Shown here: piece after piece, positions 53,189 to 64,000 of the stretch
How positions within the stretch are numbered: position 1 is the stretch's first letter
Layout: every line of letters begins with the position of its first letter
DNA from: Companilactobacillus jidongensis
GTDB taxonomy: Bacteria; Bacillota; Bacilli; Lactobacillales; Lactobacillaceae
DNA length: 64,000 nucleotides
NCBI RefSeq assembly: GCF_003946575.1
Contig: NZ_RHOP01000006.1
Span: forward strand, 62,001-126,000
Direction of reading: 5' to 3'
Notes under the pieces: generated by a model
Database searches by the model: none
Seen by the model: the letters and a program-made list of their open reading frames with translations, nothing else
Told to the model about the DNA's origin: nothing
Translations under genes and position numbers: made by a program

Positions 53189-53285
53189 AAATGTTTCCCT
53201 TCTATCAATTATTTCCAATTTATTTTGAATTAATTCTCATTTCATCTATTTTACACTATTTTAAAGTATACAACCACGAAGCAAG

Positions 53286-54434
53286 CTATTCTTCCTTATC
53301 ATCAAAATGTGGTCGAAGATTTTCTACTTGAATTATGTGTAATTTAAATATATATGCAAATATATCTCCATAACATATCAAGAAAAACACTAACAGAACT
53401 GCCCCAGCAGCTATGGCAATAAAAATCATATCTGTCCCAGTATTTATTTTGCGCAAAAATATAGCCAGTTGCGCTATTCCACCCCCGATTAGTGAACCAA
53501 TAACAATCCTTGAAATTGTATATACTAATTGGAGATTCTTGGCTCTCGATGAAATTTCATCCCTTCTAGTTAGATATTTCGACGTATTAGAAATGAAAAT
53601 CGGGAACTTATAACTTCCCTGACTATAGCTATCTATCTCAGCTCCTTTAGAAATAGAATGCCACCCGAATCCATATAAAATCTGGTAATTAAGTTCTGTT
53701 AGAAGCAGGAAAACAAATATTGATACGGTTATTCCATAAAACAATCCCATAGAATTACTTTTAAAAAGTACTTCCGTATATACACTGAGATGTATCATCG
53801 CAATTGCAAATGCAATAATTTGTAACACGATCCATCCAAAGAACGCTGTACCTGAAGAACCAAATGATTCTGTATCATTAGCCGTAGATACCTCCTTGAT
53901 ATTATTATCTACACTAGTCTTCTTCAATACTTGTGAAATATTAGAATGAACTGAATTTTTACTTCTTATAAACTGCTCATTAGTCATATCATCCCCGCGT
54001 AAAAAACCATTTATGACTTCCACAAAACTTGCAACTTTATTATCGTCTGCACCACTACACTTTATTTGCCGTTTACTATTATCATTCAAATACAAGATCA
54101 CAGCTGGAACTGTCACTTCTCCTTGTGGTACATCTTCATATTCACAATTTTTAATATCCTTCAGTTGTAATCTTTCTTTGATTGAATACAAATTAGCCCT
54201 AAATGATATGTCTTGGTCATCAATCAAGATAATTGGTTTTCCAGTTAAACATCCAATCATAATAATTGAATAATAAAATGACAGTATTAACAAAATAATC
54301 CCCAAAGTAACATACATTACTGAACCATTCATAATGTATATTAACAATCCTGAAAAAATAAAACCGCATAAGGCCATAAAAAAATAAGTTATAAATGAGT
54401 TTTTTTCTCTAGCTAAGACATATTTATCTCCCAT
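53286..54434 (-). CDS. Polytopic membrane protein of unknown function between lepA and dnaJ (382 aa)
   Basis: Two N-terminal helices (about 17-37 and 40-62) are followed by a soluble PH-like segment of about 90 residues (ILIDDQDISFRANLYSIKERL), resembling STM3941-type proteins. A polar linker (150-200) and four further helices follow. No transporter or enzyme motif is seen. It interrupts the lepA-dnaJ neighbourhood common in related genomes and is more AT-rich in feel than its neighbours, suggesting late acquisition. Confidence 0.6.
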   Translation of the reverse strand: MGDKYVLAREKNSFITYFFMALCGFIFSGLLIYIMNGSVMYVTLGIILLILSFYYSIIMIGCLTGKPIILIDDQDISFRANLYSIKERLQLKDIKNCEYEDVPQGEVTVPAVILYLNDNSKRQIKCSGADDNKVASFVEVINGFLRGDDMTNEQFIRSKNSVHSNISQVLKKTSVDNNIKEVSTANDTESFGSSGTAFFGWIVLQIIAFAIAMIHLSVYTEVLFKSNSMGLFYGITVSIFVFLLLTELNYQILYGFGWHSISKGAEIDSYSQGSYKFPIFISNTSKYLTRRDEISSRAKNLQLVYTISRIVIGSLIGGGIAQLAIFLRKINTGTDMIFIAIAAGAVLLVFFLICYGDIFAYIFKLHIIQVENLRPHFDDKEE

Positions 54435-54474
54435 GACAAAATCCCCTTAGAAGTACATTTACTTAAATTATAAC

Positions 54475-54519
54475 AAAAAAAGAAGTTCCGGCTTATTTAA
54501 AACCAAAACTTCTTTTTTT
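54475..54519 (-). terminator. Terminator of the dnaJ unit
   Basis: A 13-bp stem of AAAAAAAGAAGTT/AACTTCTTTTTTT with a 19-nt loop; poly-T arises on the minus strand after the stem. Confidence 0.75.
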
Positions 54520-54536
54520 ACGATATATGAACCTAT

Positions 54537-55670
54537 CTATCCATTAAATGCATCTTTGATCTTATTGAAAAAGTTACTATCTTTTTCTTTAACTTTGTCT
54601 CCACCTGCTTCAGCAAACTTCTTCAAAGCATCTCTTTGTTCCCCGGACATCTTACGTGGTGTAACAATATTAACTGTTACCTTCTGATCACCGATGTTCT
54701 TACTATTAAGAACTGGAGCTCCTTTACCACGCAGTCTGAATGATGTACCAGTTTGAGTACCACTAGGGACTGTTAGTTTCACAGCACCGTGAACAGTATT
54801 AACCTGGATCTCATCGCCCAATGCAGCTTGTGGGAAACTAATATTTACTGATGAATAAATTGTTGAACCATCACGTTGAAATTCTTTACTTGCAGCAACA
54901 TGAAATACAATATATAGATCACCGTAAGGTCCACCATTTTCACCGGCTTCTCCTTGGCCATCTAAGCGCATTTGTTGACCATCTTCGACACCTGCTGGAA
55001 CGGTAACTTTAAGAGTATGTTTCTCATTAACTTTACCCTTACCATGACAAATGTTGCACTTTTCTTTAATTTCTTTACCAGTACCACCACAAACGTCACA
55101 GACAACCCTTGTACGCATACGGCCAAGTGGTGTTTGACGGTCTACTTCAACATAACCAGAACCGTGACACTTAGAACATGTTTCAGGATGTGTACCAGGT
55201 TTGGCACCACTACCATCACAAGTTTTACAGATTTCTTCACGATCATAAGAAATGTCGTCTTTCTTACCAAAGACACCCTCTTCAAAGGTCAAATCCATAC
55301 GATATTGCAAGTCTGATCCTTGTCTTGGAGCATTAGGACTTTGGCGAGCAGTACCACCACCAAAGAATTGACTAAAGATATCTTCGAAGCCGCCGAATTG
55401 TTCACCACCGGCTCCTCCGCCACCAAAGCCACCGAATCCTTGGCCTTGATTCATGCCAGCTGATCCATATTGATCATATGCAGCACGTTTTTGAGGATCT
55501 TTTAGTGTTTCATAAGCATCGTTGATTGTCTTGAACTTTTCTTCAGCATCTGGAGCCTTATTAATATCTGGATGATACTTCTTCGAAAGTGTACGGAAAG
55601 CTTTTTTGATTTCATCTTCTGAAGCGTTTTTATCAACGCCTAAAGTTTCATACGGATCTCTATCTGCCAT
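54537..55670 (-). CDS. dnaJ: Chaperone DnaJ
   Basis: Co-chaperone that stimulates DnaK ATPase. The J domain has KKYHPDINK, a Gly/Phe-rich linker follows (about 75-105), then four CxxCxGxG zinc motifs beginning CKTCDGSG, and the client-binding C-terminal domain. AAGGG precedes the ATG. It is separated from dnaK by 130 bp holding a long-loop hairpin (AAAGAGCAGT/ACTGCTCTTT) and a possible own promoter. Confidence 0.97.
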   Translation of the reverse strand: MADRDPYETLGVDKNASEDEIKKAFRTLSKKYHPDINKAPDAEEKFKTINDAYETLKDPQKRAAYDQYGSAGMNQGQGFGGFGGGGAGGEQFGGFEDIFSQFFGGGTARQSPNAPRQGSDLQYRMDLTFEEGVFGKKDDISYDREEICKTCDGSGAKPGTHPETCSKCHGSGYVEVDRQTPLGRMRTRVVCDVCGGTGKEIKEKCNICHGKGKVNEKHTLKVTVPAGVEDGQQMRLDGQGEAGENGGPYGDLYIVFHVAASKEFQRDGSTIYSSVNISFPQAALGDEIQVNTVHGAVKLTVPSGTQTGTSFRLRGKGAPVLNSKNIGDQKVTVNIVTPRKMSGEQRDALKKFAEAGGDKVKEKDSNFFNKIKDAFNG

Positions 55671-55802
55671 TTAAAAATCACCCTTGTGTTGACTAGGACT
55701 TTTCGTCCGATTTTATCTTTTATGCTCAAAAGAGCAGTTGTTAATACTATACCATTGTTGGTCTAGTAATTAAAATGACTGCTCTTTATCACAATAATAT
55801 TA

Positions 55803-57680
55803 TTATTTCTTGTCTTTATCTGGATCTACTTCTTCAAAGTCACCATCAACTGTACCATCGTCAGACTTCTTACCATCTTTTGAATCAGTACCAGTTCCAG
55901 CATCTGTACCAGTAGCACCTTCAGCACCACCAGCTTGTTGAGCCTCTTGAGCTTGTTGATATAGTTTTACAGAAAGATCTTGAACGATCTTATTCAAATC
56001 GTCACGTTTCTTCTTCATATCTTCAAGATCACCAGAGTCTTGTGCCTTCTTCAAAGCATCACGAGCATCTTCAGCCTTCTTGATTTCATCGTCAGAAACT
56101 TTACCCTTAATGTCTTTAAGAGTCTTATCAGTAGCGAATAATGCTTGTTCAACATCATTCTTAACGTCTACTTCTTCCTTACGTTTGTTATCTTCGTCTG
56201 CGTGTTCCTTAGCTTCTTTCATCATTTCGTCGATTTCGTCATCGCTCAAACCTGATGAACTCTTGATAGTAATCTTTTGTTCCTTATTAGTACCAAGATC
56301 TTTAGCAGAAACATTTACAATACCGTTCTTATCGATATCGAATTTAACTTCAATCTGAGGTACACCACGTGGTGCAGCTGGAATATCATTTAATTGGAAA
56401 CGACCTAAGGTCTTATTGTCAGCAGCCATTGGACGTTCACCTTGTAGAACATGGATATCAACAGCGCTTTGGTTATCAGCAGCAGTTGAGAATGTTTGTG
56501 ACTTGCTTGTTGGGATAGTTGTATTTCTATCGATCAACTTAGTGAATACTCCGCCCATTGTTTCAATACCTAATGAAAGTGGTGTGACGTCAAGTAGAAC
56601 AACATCTTTAACATCACCAGAGATAACACCACCTTGAATAGCAGCGCCTAAGGCAACGGCTTCATCAGGGTTAATTGAGTGGTCAGGTGTCTTACCAGTC
56701 CATTTCTCAACAGCATCTTGAACAGCAGGTGTACGTGTTGAACCACCATTTAAGATAACTTTGTCAAGATCATTGATTGATAAACCAGCATCTCTAAGAG
56801 CATTGTCAACAGGAATTTTTGTCTTTTCAACTAAATCTGATGTCAATTCATCAAACTTAGCACGTGTTAATGTTTCTTCCAAGTGAAGTGGGCCATTAGC
56901 GCCTGATGAAATAAATGGAAGACTGATTGATGTTTGTGTAACACCTGATAAGTCCTTCTTAGCTTTTTCAGCAGCGTCCTTTAGTCTTTGTAAGGCCATC
57001 TTGTCTTGACCTAAGTCAACACCATTTTTGTTCTTAAATTGTTCAACTAACCAGTCGATAACTTTTTGATCAAAGTCATCACCACCAAGATGTGTATCAC
57101 CATTTGTTGAAAGTACTTCGAAGACACCGTCACCTAATTCAAGGATAGAAACATCGAATGTACCACCACCAAGATCATAAACAAGGATCTTTTCGTCACC
57201 CTTATCATTATCAAGGCCATAAGCAAGTGCTGAAGCTGTTGGTTCGTTAACGATACGTTGAACGTTTAAGCCAGCAATCTTACCGGCATCTTTAGTAGCT
57301 TGTCTTTGTGAATCATTGAAGTATGCAGGAACTGTAATAACTGCATCTGTAACTGGTTCACCGAGATAATCTTCTGAGAACTTCTTAATGTGTTGCAAGA
57401 TCATAGCTGAAATTTCTTGTGGAGTATATGACTTGCCAGCAACGGTAACCTTGTATCCTGCTTCACCCATATGTCTCTTGATTGATGAAACTGTATCTGG
57501 GTTAGTGATTGCTTGTCTCTTAGCAACTTCACCAACTTGAATTTCACCGTCTTTAAAAGCTACAACTGAAGGTGTTGTTCTTGCACCCTCCGCATTAGCG
57601 ATAATCTTTGGTGATCCACCTTCAAGTACGGCAACGGCTGAGTTGGTTGTACCTAAATCAATACCAATAACTTTTGACAT
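55803..57680 (-). CDS. dnaK: Chaperone DnaK (Hsp70)
   Basis: ATP-driven folding chaperone. Starts [34 protein letters not shown] and [14 protein letters not shown] are the Hsp70 signatures. The 625-residue protein ends EVDPDKDKK in the acidic tail. GAGG precedes the ATG. It is in the hrcA-grpE-dnaK unit under CIRCE control. Confidence 0.97.
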   Translation of the reverse strand: MSKVIGIDLGTTNSAVAVLEGGSPKIIANAEGARTTPSVVAFKDGEIQVGEVAKRQAITNPDTVSSIKRHMGEAGYKVTVAGKSYTPQEISAMILQHIKKFSEDYLGEPVTDAVITVPAYFNDSQRQATKDAGKIAGLNVQRIVNEPTASALAYGLDNDKGDEKILVYDLGGGTFDVSILELGDGVFEVLSTNGDTHLGGDDFDQKVIDWLVEQFKNKNGVDLGQDKMALQRLKDAAEKAKKDLSGVTQTSISLPFISSGANGPLHLEETLTRAKFDELTSDLVEKTKIPVDNALRDAGLSINDLDKVILNGGSTRTPAVQDAVEKWTGKTPDHSINPDEAVALGAAIQGGVISGDVKDVVLLDVTPLSLGIETMGGVFTKLIDRNTTIPTSKSQTFSTAADNQSAVDIHVLQGERPMAADNKTLGRFQLNDIPAAPRGVPQIEVKFDIDKNGIVNVSAKDLGTNKEQKITIKSSSGLSDDEIDEMMKEAKEHADEDNKRKEEVDVKNDVEQALFATDKTLKDIKGKVSDDEIKKAEDARDALKKAQDSGDLEDMKKKRDDLNKIVQDLSVKLYQQAQEAQQAGGAEGATGTDAGTGTDSKDGKKSDDGTVDGDFEEVDPDKDKK

Positions 57681-57735
57681 AAATATAAACCTCTTTTGAT
57701 TTTTAATATTATTTAATTAACTTAATTATAAAAAA

Positions 57736-58323
57736 CTATTGAGCTACAACGACCATTGCTGGACGTAGAACACGATCTTCTAGTTTGTAGCCCTTTTGTA
57801 AAACTTGAACCACGGTATCCTTAGCATGGTCTTTGTCAGCAGGAATAGTTTGAACAGCTTGACTGTCAGCTGGATCAAATTTATCACCAGCATTATCAAT
57901 AATCGTGACATGATTATCAGTCAGAGCCTTAACCATATGTTGTTGAACCATTTCGATACCCTTCTTTAGTTGCTTGCCAGCATCATCGCTGACTTCAACT
58001 GCCAAAGCTCGTTCCAAGTTGTCAATAACTGGAAGAATTTCTGTAGCCAACTTTTGACCATCATACTTAAGAATTCCAGCAACTTCCTTCTTATGACGAT
58101 TATTCATATTTTGAATTTCAGCTTGGCTTCTCAAAAACCTATCTTCTAGCTCTGAATTCTTAGCCTCAAGATCCTTGATTTTTACATCCTTCGGATCGAT
58201 CTTGGTTACTTTTTCAGCATCCTTTTTAACATCTTTGGCTTCTTTCTTTGCCTCTGACTTAGGTGCTTCTTTTGTTTGTTCACTAGAAGATTTTAAATCT
58301 TCTTGTTTCTCTTTATCTGCCAT
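57736..58323 (-). CDS. grpE: Nucleotide exchange factor GrpE
   Basis: Releases ADP from DnaK. A long charged N-terminal coil (Lys/Glu-rich, about residues 1-75) is followed by the conserved head with QKLATEILPVIDNLERAL and the final GYKLEDRVLRPAMVVVAQ. Length 195 is normal. GGAGG precedes the ATG. Confidence 0.96.
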   Translation of the reverse strand: MADKEKQEDLKSSSEQTKEAPKSEAKKEAKDVKKDAEKVTKIDPKDVKIKDLEAKNSELEDRFLRSQAEIQNMNNRHKKEVAGILKYDGQKLATEILPVIDNLERALAVEVSDDAGKQLKKGIEMVQQHMVKALTDNHVTIIDNAGDKFDPADSQAVQTIPADKDHAKDTVVQVLQKGYKLEDRVLRPAMVVVAQ

Positions 58324-58339
58324 TACTTCCTCCTAAATA

Positions 58340-59386
58340 TCAAGAATCATCATACCGTGAATAATAGTCGATCAGGCGCTTAGCCAGTTCTTGTCTAAAT
58401 TCGCCAAGTAAACCAATTAATTGTGAGTAATGCATTGTTGTTGGACCTAGCAGTGCTATCACTCCCTTACCATGATGACCAACATCATAGTTAGCAGTGA
58501 TAATACTGTAGTTCTTCAATGCATCAGATCCTAACTCACTACCCAGACGAACACGAATGCCGTCGTCAGTATCACTTGGATCAAGTAGTTTTTTCAAATC
58601 TGTACTTTGATTAATAATTGAGAATAACGATTGAACATCTGACAGATCTTCATTATTCGCATAATTCAACAAATTAAGTTGACCATCAACGAAATACTTT
58701 TCTGATCCGGCTTTTTTGAATAATTGATCTATCATGTCCATCAGTCCGTTGTTTGAATACATGTATTCCGACAAAATAGCAGGTATGTCATTGTGAAGCA
58801 TTTTTAAAACGATTGGCAATGGCTGACCGACTAACTTATCATTAACAACTCTTACAATTTTTTCGATTAACTCTGTATCAAAGTTTTCATCAATTGTATA
58901 AATGTTACTCTCAACATTATTGTCACTCGTGACGATGATCGCCATAATTTGACGTGGATTCAAAGGTACGATTCTAAATCCTGTTAGCAGAATTGAACTG
59001 CTCTCTGGTCCTAATGTGATTGCTGTATAACTAGTTAGATGAGATAAGATTTTCGCCGATTGTTCAATGATATCATCGATCTGATGATAAGTTTGACCAA
59101 AATCCTCGTCGATTCTCTTTGCGATATCTTGCGGTACGGTAGTTGGTTGTACCAAATTATCTAAATAATAACGATATCCCATTGCCGAAGGAATACGCCC
59201 AGAAGATAAATGAGTCTTCTCTAGATAGCCTATTTCTTCTAGCATAGCCATTTCATTTCTGATAGTCGCTGAACTAACGTTAAATGGCAATGCATTCATC
59301 AATGTTTTTGAACCAACCGGCTGGCCGGTATCTGTGAAAATGCGCACGACTTCTCTCAAGATAGTATCTTGACGTTCCGATAACAT
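58340..59386 (-). CDS. hrcA: Heat-shock repressor HrcA
   Basis: Represses class I heat-shock operons by binding CIRCE. The N-terminal winged helix has SSATIRNEMAMLEEIGYLEK, then HLSSGRIPSAMGYRYYLD; the GAF-like domain completes 348 residues. First gene of the operon; GGAGG precedes the ATG. Confidence 0.96.
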   Translation of the reverse strand: MLSERQDTILREVVRIFTDTGQPVGSKTLMNALPFNVSSATIRNEMAMLEEIGYLEKTHLSSGRIPSAMGYRYYLDNLVQPTTVPQDIAKRIDEDFGQTYHQIDDIIEQSAKILSHLTSYTAITLGPESSSILLTGFRIVPLNPRQIMAIIVTSDNNVESNIYTIDENFDTELIEKIVRVVNDKLVGQPLPIVLKMLHNDIPAILSEYMYSNNGLMDMIDQLFKKAGSEKYFVDGQLNLLNYANNEDLSDVQSLFSIINQSTDLKKLLDPSDTDDGIRVRLGSELGSDALKNYSIITANYDVGHHGKGVIALLGPTTMHYSQLIGLLGEFRQELAKRLIDYYSRYDDS

Positions 59387-59401
59387 TATACCGTCCTCCT
59401 T

Positions 59402-59428
59402 TTAGCACTATTCATATTGGAGTGCTAA
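59402..59428. promoter_or_regulatory. CIRCE operator
   Basis: TTAGCACTA, a 9-nt spacer, then GAGTGCTAA: one mismatch from the consensus inverted repeat. It lies 15 bp before hrcA and should bind HrcA to control hrcA-grpE-dnaK. Confidence 0.95.
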
Positions 59429-59531
59429 CAATGTAAAATATAACAATCTATCCTTATAGTGTCAAGTGGTGAGACTCATAAAATTTAAAATTTACACAAA
59501 GAAAAAAGCAGGTCTACTAAACCTGCTGATC

Positions 59532-60467
59532 TTAATGTTCTTTGAAATAATCGAGTGCATCCAGCTTGTCCTTGTGAAGTTGTTCTACCAATCCCTTGGC
59601 ACTGTCAAACTTCACTTCACCACGTAAATAATGTAACCATTCGACACGAACGTCTTTACCATAAATATCTTGATCAAAGTCGAAAATATTACATTCAATC
59701 GTTACACCTGTATCCTCTTTGAAAGTAACGTTATAACCGACTGAAGTCATAGATGGATACCACTTACCATCTATCTCGATACGAGTCACATATACGCCGA
59801 TGGAAGGCTTTAATTGGTTATTGCTAGTAACTACATTGGCAGTTGGGTATCCAAGCGTACGCCCTCTCTGCAAGCCATGTACAACCTGTCCCTGATTCTG
59901 ATAGTTATAACCAAGATACGTATTGGCCATATCGACTTGATCACCCAAAACAAGTTTCTTAATCGTACTAGAACCAATCTTATCACCATTAATGGTTTGT
60001 TCCGGTACAGTCACTACTTCGAACCGACCCCTGCTGTATTCTGGCAGTGTCTGCATATTAGCAATATCCTTTTTACCATATGTATAATCAAATCCAGCAA
60101 CTATGTACTTGCTTCGCATTCGTACCATATACTCATCAACAAAGTCCTGTGGTGCTAAACTAGCAAAATCAGTTGTAAATTCAATGAAGTATAAATAATC
60201 CACTCCTAATTTCTCAACAAGTTCAGCCTTACGAGCCATCGTTGAAATATACTTATAATTTTCTTCATGTTGGTATATTTCACGAGGAGACCGATCAAAC
60301 GTCATAAGAACCGATTTCAAACCTTTTTCATGTGCCAAATCAACACCACGTTGAATAACCTTTCGATGGCCTCGATGAACACCATCGAAAAAGCCCATAA
60401 TCAAAACAATGTCTGATTCAGGTATTTGACTGTCCCTCAACGGATGCTTTACATTAACAATTTTCAT
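59532..60467 (-). CDS. ribF: Bifunctional riboflavin kinase/FAD synthetase RibF
   Basis: Makes FMN and FAD from riboflavin. The N-terminal nucleotidyltransferase has GFFDGVHRGHRKVI; the C-terminal kinase has GRTLGYPTANVV. The second synthetase motif includes IGSSTIKKL. AAGGGG precedes the ATG, 12 nt after truB. Confidence 0.95.
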   Translation of the reverse strand: MKIVNVKHPLRDSQIPESDIVLIMGFFDGVHRGHRKVIQRGVDLAHEKGLKSVLMTFDRSPREIYQHEENYKYISTMARKAELVEKLGVDYLYFIEFTTDFASLAPQDFVDEYMVRMRSKYIVAGFDYTYGKKDIANMQTLPEYSRGRFEVVTVPEQTINGDKIGSSTIKKLVLGDQVDMANTYLGYNYQNQGQVVHGLQRGRTLGYPTANVVTSNNQLKPSIGVYVTRIEIDGKWYPSMTSVGYNVTFKEDTGVTIECNIFDFDQDIYGKDVRVEWLHYLRGEVKFDSAKGLVEQLHKDKLDALDYFKEH

Positions 60468-60479
60468 CAGTTCATCCCC

Positions 60480-61388
60480 TTAATCATTATTCAAAAGCAT
60501 TGTCTCCGGTATCCACAATTGTCTTTCCTTATTAAACTTATAAATTGCCTTAGTCACGTGATTACGAGTAACGCGCATCATATCACTTTCATCATATCCT
60601 GTAAGATCCAAGAAACCACCATGCAAGACGCGAACTTCCCATTCATCATCAGTCAGCTCATGTGCTTGCATATCTGACAAGACATCATCGGTTGAACGCA
60701 AGAATTCGTGATTATTCTCTGCCATCATTCTTTCAATATCAGATAGTTTGTATGTTTCATCAATACTGAATCCTGCACTCTTAGTTCTCGTTAACTGAGA
60801 CATAAACGAAGGCACACCAAGTAGTTCACCAAACTCCACTGCTAATGTTCTAACATAAGTACCTTTGGAACATTTGACATGAAATTTCAACTTTTGTTTT
60901 CCAGACTCAACGTCAAATTCTGGTTCACCCATCATATAAAAATCATAAATATGGATATGTCGTTCTGGCCTTTCAACTTCGATTCCAGCACGAGCATATT
61001 CATACAGTTTTTTTCCATTAACTCTAACAGCTGAATACATTGGTGGAATTTGTGTTAAATCACCGATCATCTTTTTGAAATTATCTCTCAAAATATCATC
61101 AGTGAATGCATCCTTCAAATTCACTTCTTTTACAGTATCGCCTTCACGATCTTCAGTAGTCGTTGAACGACCAAGCGTAATCTCGCCTTCATATTCCTTT
61201 GGAGAACCTGTCAAACGATTAACTAGCTTAGTAGATTGTCCAACACAGATTGGTAAGACACCATCTACTAATGGGTCTAGCGTACCCGTGTGCCCAATTT
61301 TTCGTGTGTGCAATACTTTTCTTAATTTATATACATAATCAGAACTTGTCATTCCAACTTCTTTATTTAGGGGAATTACTCCATTCAT
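60480..61388 (-). CDS. truB: tRNA pseudouridine(55) synthase TruB
   Basis: Modifies U55 of tRNA. The catalytic Asp is in GHTGTLDPLVDGVLP; CSKGTYVRTLAVEFG is the second conserved block. ATG 61388 has GGGAG 6 nt ahead and gives 302 residues; the longer frame has no ribosome site. It is in one unit with ribF. Confidence 0.95.
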   Translation of the reverse strand: MNGVIPLNKEVGMTSSDYVYKLRKVLHTRKIGHTGTLDPLVDGVLPICVGQSTKLVNRLTGSPKEYEGEITLGRSTTTEDREGDTVKEVNLKDAFTDDILRDNFKKMIGDLTQIPPMYSAVRVNGKKLYEYARAGIEVERPERHIHIYDFYMMGEPEFDVESGKQKLKFHVKCSKGTYVRTLAVEFGELLGVPSFMSQLTRTKSAGFSIDETYKLSDIERMMAENNHEFLRSTDDVLSDMQAHELTDDEWEVRVLHGGFLDLTGYDESDMMRVTRNHVTKAIYKFNKERQLWIPETMLLNND

Positions 61389-61484
61389 TACTATCTCCCG
61401 ATTCATCAAAATTATTAATTTCAAACCATATCAAGAACTATTTTACTAGTTATTAAAAATAATAGCATTCATTTTTTAAAAGAC

Positions 61485-61520
61485 GGCCAAAAAAAGACTC
61501 AGCAGAATTTGCTGAGTCTT
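61485..61520 (-). terminator. rbfA terminator
   Basis: An 11-bp stem AAGACTCAGCA/TGCTGAGTCTT with a 5-nt loop, then a T-rich run on the minus strand. It separates infB-rbfA from truB-ribF. Confidence 0.88.
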
Positions 61521-61528
61521 AATTTATC

Positions 61529-61888
61529 TTATTTATTCGCTTCATCTTGGTGCATTTTAGCGATTAAACGATCGATTTTTTCTCCATATTGAATGGATTT
61601 ATCTTGTTTAAATTCGAGTTCTGGAATCTTATACAATGTCAGTCTTGGAGCTAATTCTTTACGAATAAGTCCCTTAGCCTTATCTAATCCTGCTTGAGTA
61701 TTCTCAATATCTGCGTCTTTCTCAGATAAGATACTGTAATAGATCGTAGCGGATTGTAAGTCACCCGTCATCTCAACGCCAGTAACTGTAACGCCTTGTA
61801 CACGTGGATCACGAACACGTTTTAGTAGAATATCATTTACTTCTTTTTGAATCTCTTGTTCTACACGACCGATTCGATGTTTTACCAT
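61529..61888 (-). CDS. rbfA: Ribosome-binding factor A
   Basis: Binds immature 30S subunits and aids 16S rRNA 5' end maturation. The 119-residue protein has RIGRVEQEIQKEVNDILL and the KH-like region with DPRVQGVTVTGVEM; the end is PELEFKQDKSI. GGAG precedes the ATG, 11 nt after infB. Confidence 0.95.
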   Translation of the reverse strand: MVKHRIGRVEQEIQKEVNDILLKRVRDPRVQGVTVTGVEMTGDLQSATIYYSILSEKDADIENTQAGLDKAKGLIRKELAPRLTLYKIPELEFKQDKSIQYGEKIDRLIAKMHQDEANK

Positions 61889-61899
61889 ACTATCATCTC

Positions 61900-64000
61900 C
61901 TATTTGACTGGAACTTCTTCCATCACATAGGCTTCAACTTCGTCGCCAATCTTGATGTCATTGTAGTTTTCGATTGTGATACCACATTCGAACCCTGACT
62001 TAACTTCTTTGACGTCGTCCTTGAAACGTTTAAGTGAGGCAAGTTTACCTTCATAGACAACAATACCGTCTCTAATCAAACGAACTCCACTTTCACGAGT
62101 GATGCTACCAGTATTTACGATACATCCAGCAATTGTACCGATCTTAGAAACATTATATGTTTCACGAACAGTAAGATTACCTGTGATTTTTTCTTCATAA
62201 ACTGGTTCTAGCATACCCTTCATAGCGGCTTCAATTTCATCAATAGCCTTATAGATAACTCTGTGTAGACGAATATCAACATTTTCATCTTTAGCTTGAA
62301 TACGAGCTTGCGCAGTTGGACGAACATTAAATCCGATAATGATAGCATTACTTGCTGAAGCAAGGTTAACATCACTTTCAGTAATAGCACCAACGGCTTG
62401 ATGAATAATATTAACACGAACACCCTCAACTTCGATCTTCTTCAAACTTCCAGCAATGGCTTCAGCAGAACCTTGAACATCGGCTTTGATAATAACGTCG
62501 ACAGTCTTAAGTTCTCCCTCTTTCATTGTTTCAAATAAGTTATCAAGTGTTACAGGGTTAGTATTCTGACGTTCGATTTGAAGAGCACGACTTGCACGTT
62601 CTTCACCAGCTGCACGAGCTGTCTTCTCATCATCGAAGACAACGAACTTATCGGCTGATTCAGGAACATCATTCAAACCAGTAACTTCAATTGGTTGAGA
62701 AGGCAATGCCTTAGTAACCTCTTTACCGTTATAGTTTGTCATCGTTCTAACACGACCATATGTATTACCAACAACGATTGGATCTCCGACATGAAGTGTA
62801 CCTTGTTGTACCAATAGTGATGCAACCGGTCCACGTCCCTTATCAAGCTTAGCTTCAATAACAGTACCAACGGCTTTTTGTTCAGGATTTGCTTTCAATT
62901 CCATCACATCAGCTTGTAGAAGAACCATTTCTAGCAATTGATCAATGTTTGTTCCGACTTTGGCAGAAATATTAACAAAGATAGTATCCCCACCATAATC
63001 TTCGGGAACAAGTTCATATTCCATCAATTGTTCGATAACATGTTGTGGATTGGCACCTGCTTTATCGATCTTATTAACTGCAACGATGATTGGATCATTA
63101 GCAGCTTTAGCATGGTTGATAGCTTCAATAGTCTGTGGCATAACACCATCATCAGCAGCAACAACTAGGATAACGATATCAGTAATATCAGCACCACGAG
63201 CACGCATATTTGTAAAGGCAGCATGTCCTGGAGTATCAAGGAATGTGATCAAACGATCGTTTAATCTTACTTGATAAGCACCGATATGTTGAGTGATACC
63301 ACCAGCTTCACCGGCTGTAACGTGAGTATGTCTCAAGTGATCAAGCAATGTTGTTTTACCATGATCAACGTGTCCCATGATAGTAACAACTGGAGGACGT
63401 GGTACTAAGTTCTCTTTGTTAGTTGTTTCAGCATCAAAGTATTGATCGATATCAGCAATATCTTCTTGAACTTTTTCTTCTGCATTAATACCGTAATCAG
63501 TTGCTAACAACTCGATTGCGTCTTTATCCAATGATTGGTTTTGGTTGATCATAATACCAAGCATGAACAACTTCTTAACAATTTCAGCTGGTTCACGGTG
63601 AATCAACTTACCAATATCTTGAGCGTTCATACCAACTGTATAATTAAGTGTTTCTGGTAATGGACGATCTTTTCTTTGTGGCATTGGCTTCTTTGGTTCA
63701 GTTCTTTGACGTTGTTGTCTCTTTCTTTCCTTCTTCTTCTTACGAGTTCCGAAAGGATTAGCCAAGTTTGTCTTATGACCAAAGTTACGATTGTTATTGG
63801 TTGGCTTGCTCTTCTTGTATTCTGGCTTTGGAACTTCAACACTTGCTGGTGATACAGCTGTCTTTTGAGTTTCTTTAGCCTTGTTATCAGAAGCTACAGG
63901 TCTTCTTGAATTGTTATTATTATTGTTTCTGTTATTGCTATTGTTATTGTTATTACTGTTGTTATTATTGAAACGATTGTTATTAGGACGGTTGGTATTG
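61900..64000 (-). CDS. infB: Translation initiation factor IF-2 (5' end outside window)
   Basis: GTPase that brings fMet-tRNA to the 30S subunit. The frame remains open to the right edge. Its N-terminal part within the window is Asn-rich (repeated NNNN runs, about 63880-64000), followed by a basic Lys/Arg segment and the IF2_N domain. The G domain has [23 protein letters not shown] and NKIDK. Domains II-IV complete the C-terminus. An internal TTG at 63765 is not the start, since coding continues upstream in frame. Confidence 0.96.
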   Translation of the reverse strand, partial: NTNRPNNNRFNNNNSNNNNNSNNRNNNNNNSRRPVASDNKAKETQKTAVSPASVEVPKPEYKKSKPTNNNRNFGHKTNLANPFGTRKKKKERKRQQRQRTEPKKPMPQRKDRPLPETLNYTVGMNAQDIGKLIHREPAEIVKKLFMLGIMINQNQSLDKDAIELLATDYGINAEEKVQEDIADIDQYFDAETTNKENLVPRPPVVTIMGHVDHGKTTLLDHLRHTHVTAGEAGGITQHIGAYQVRLNDRLITFLDTPGHAAFTNMRARGADITDIVILVVAADDGVMPQTIEAINHAKAANDPIIVAVNKIDKAGANPQHVIEQLMEYELVPEDYGGDTIFVNISAKVGTNIDQLLEMVLLQADVMELKANPEQKAVGTVIEAKLDKGRGPVASLLVQQGTLHVGDPIVVGNTYGRVRTMTNYNGKEVTKALPSQPIEVTGLNDVPESADKFVVFDDEKTARAAGEERASRALQIERQNTNPVTLDNLFETMKEGELKTVDVIIKADVQGSAEAIAGSLKKIEVEGVRVNIIHQAVGAITESDVNLASASNAIIIGFNVRPTAQARIQAKDENVDIRLHRVIYKAIDEIEAAMKGMLEPVYEEKITGNLTVRETYNVSKIGTIAGCIVNTGSITRESGVRLIRDGIVVYEGKLASLKRFKDDVKEVKSGFECGITIENYNDIKIGDEVEAYVMEEVPVK

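Noticed and set aside
63880-64000. Repeated AT-rich triplets resembling a simple repeat or CRISPR-like array
   Set aside because: They are in frame with infB and encode Asn runs in the IF-2 N-terminal linker; there are no spacers.
1-64000. CRISPR arrays, rRNA genes, insertion sequences and replication origins
   Set aside because: No regular repeat-spacer pattern, rRNA sequence, transposase frame or DnaA-box cluster was seen.

Overview
The window is a low-GC Firmicute chromosome segment, most consistent with the Lactobacillaceae: AT-rich codon use, strong GGAGG ribosome sites, a T-box before asnS, CIRCE/HrcA control of dnaK, and a sortase. Few lactobacilli carry a complete nitrate reductase with molybdenum cofactor (Moco) synthesis, so a nitrate-reducing species is indicated. 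A Companilactobacillus- or plantarum-like organism is my inference only.

Region 1 (1-7514) is the right end of a temperate prophage, cut by the left window edge. Leftward early genes (Cro-like regulator, HTH protein, DUF771-like protein, small proteins, Gam-like protein, ERF annealing protein) diverge from a rightward lysogeny module (CI-like repressor, ImmA-type protease, three uncharacterised genes, tyrosine integrase). The integrase abuts the 3' end of tRNA-Ser(CGA), the presumed attachment site.

Region 2 (7549-16429) is ordinary chromosome: apt, recJ, srtA, galE, an AI-2E-family exporter, an aldo/keto reductase, gdhA and a first MIP18-like Fe-S assembly factor.

Region 3 (16097-44128) is a nitrate respiration and Moco island. 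One leftward operon of about 11.5 kb encodes NarGHJI, a FecCD-type ABC importer that I infer carries molybdate, MoaE, MoaD, NarK and the MIP18-like factor. A divergent operon (moeB-moaB-moeA-mobB-mobA-orf82) starts from the same 110-bp control region. After dus, a small alarmone synthetase and a truncated SufB/SufD-like protein come feoA-feoB plus its small Cys protein, an ArsR regulator, an OYE-type flavin oxidoreductase, moaC, a degenerate MobA-like gene, nreABC (nitrate and oxygen sensing), an HTH-TPR regulator, a second MIP18-like gene and moaA. Together these supply every step to bis-MGD, iron, Fe-S maturation, nitrate uptake and regulation. No quinone synthesis genes are seen.

Region 4 (44238-48076) holds a DMT transporter with a CopZ-like protein, a divergent three-gene operon of unknown function whose last product resembles a polyprenyl synthase without its Asp-rich motifs, and a small membrane protein. 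This operon is my first choice for an undescribed system.

Region 5 (48174-64000) is housekeeping: a disulfide reductase, asnS with T-box, lepA, an unusual membrane gene inserted before dnaJ, then dnaK-grpE-hrcA, ribF, truB, rbfA and infB (5' end beyond the window).
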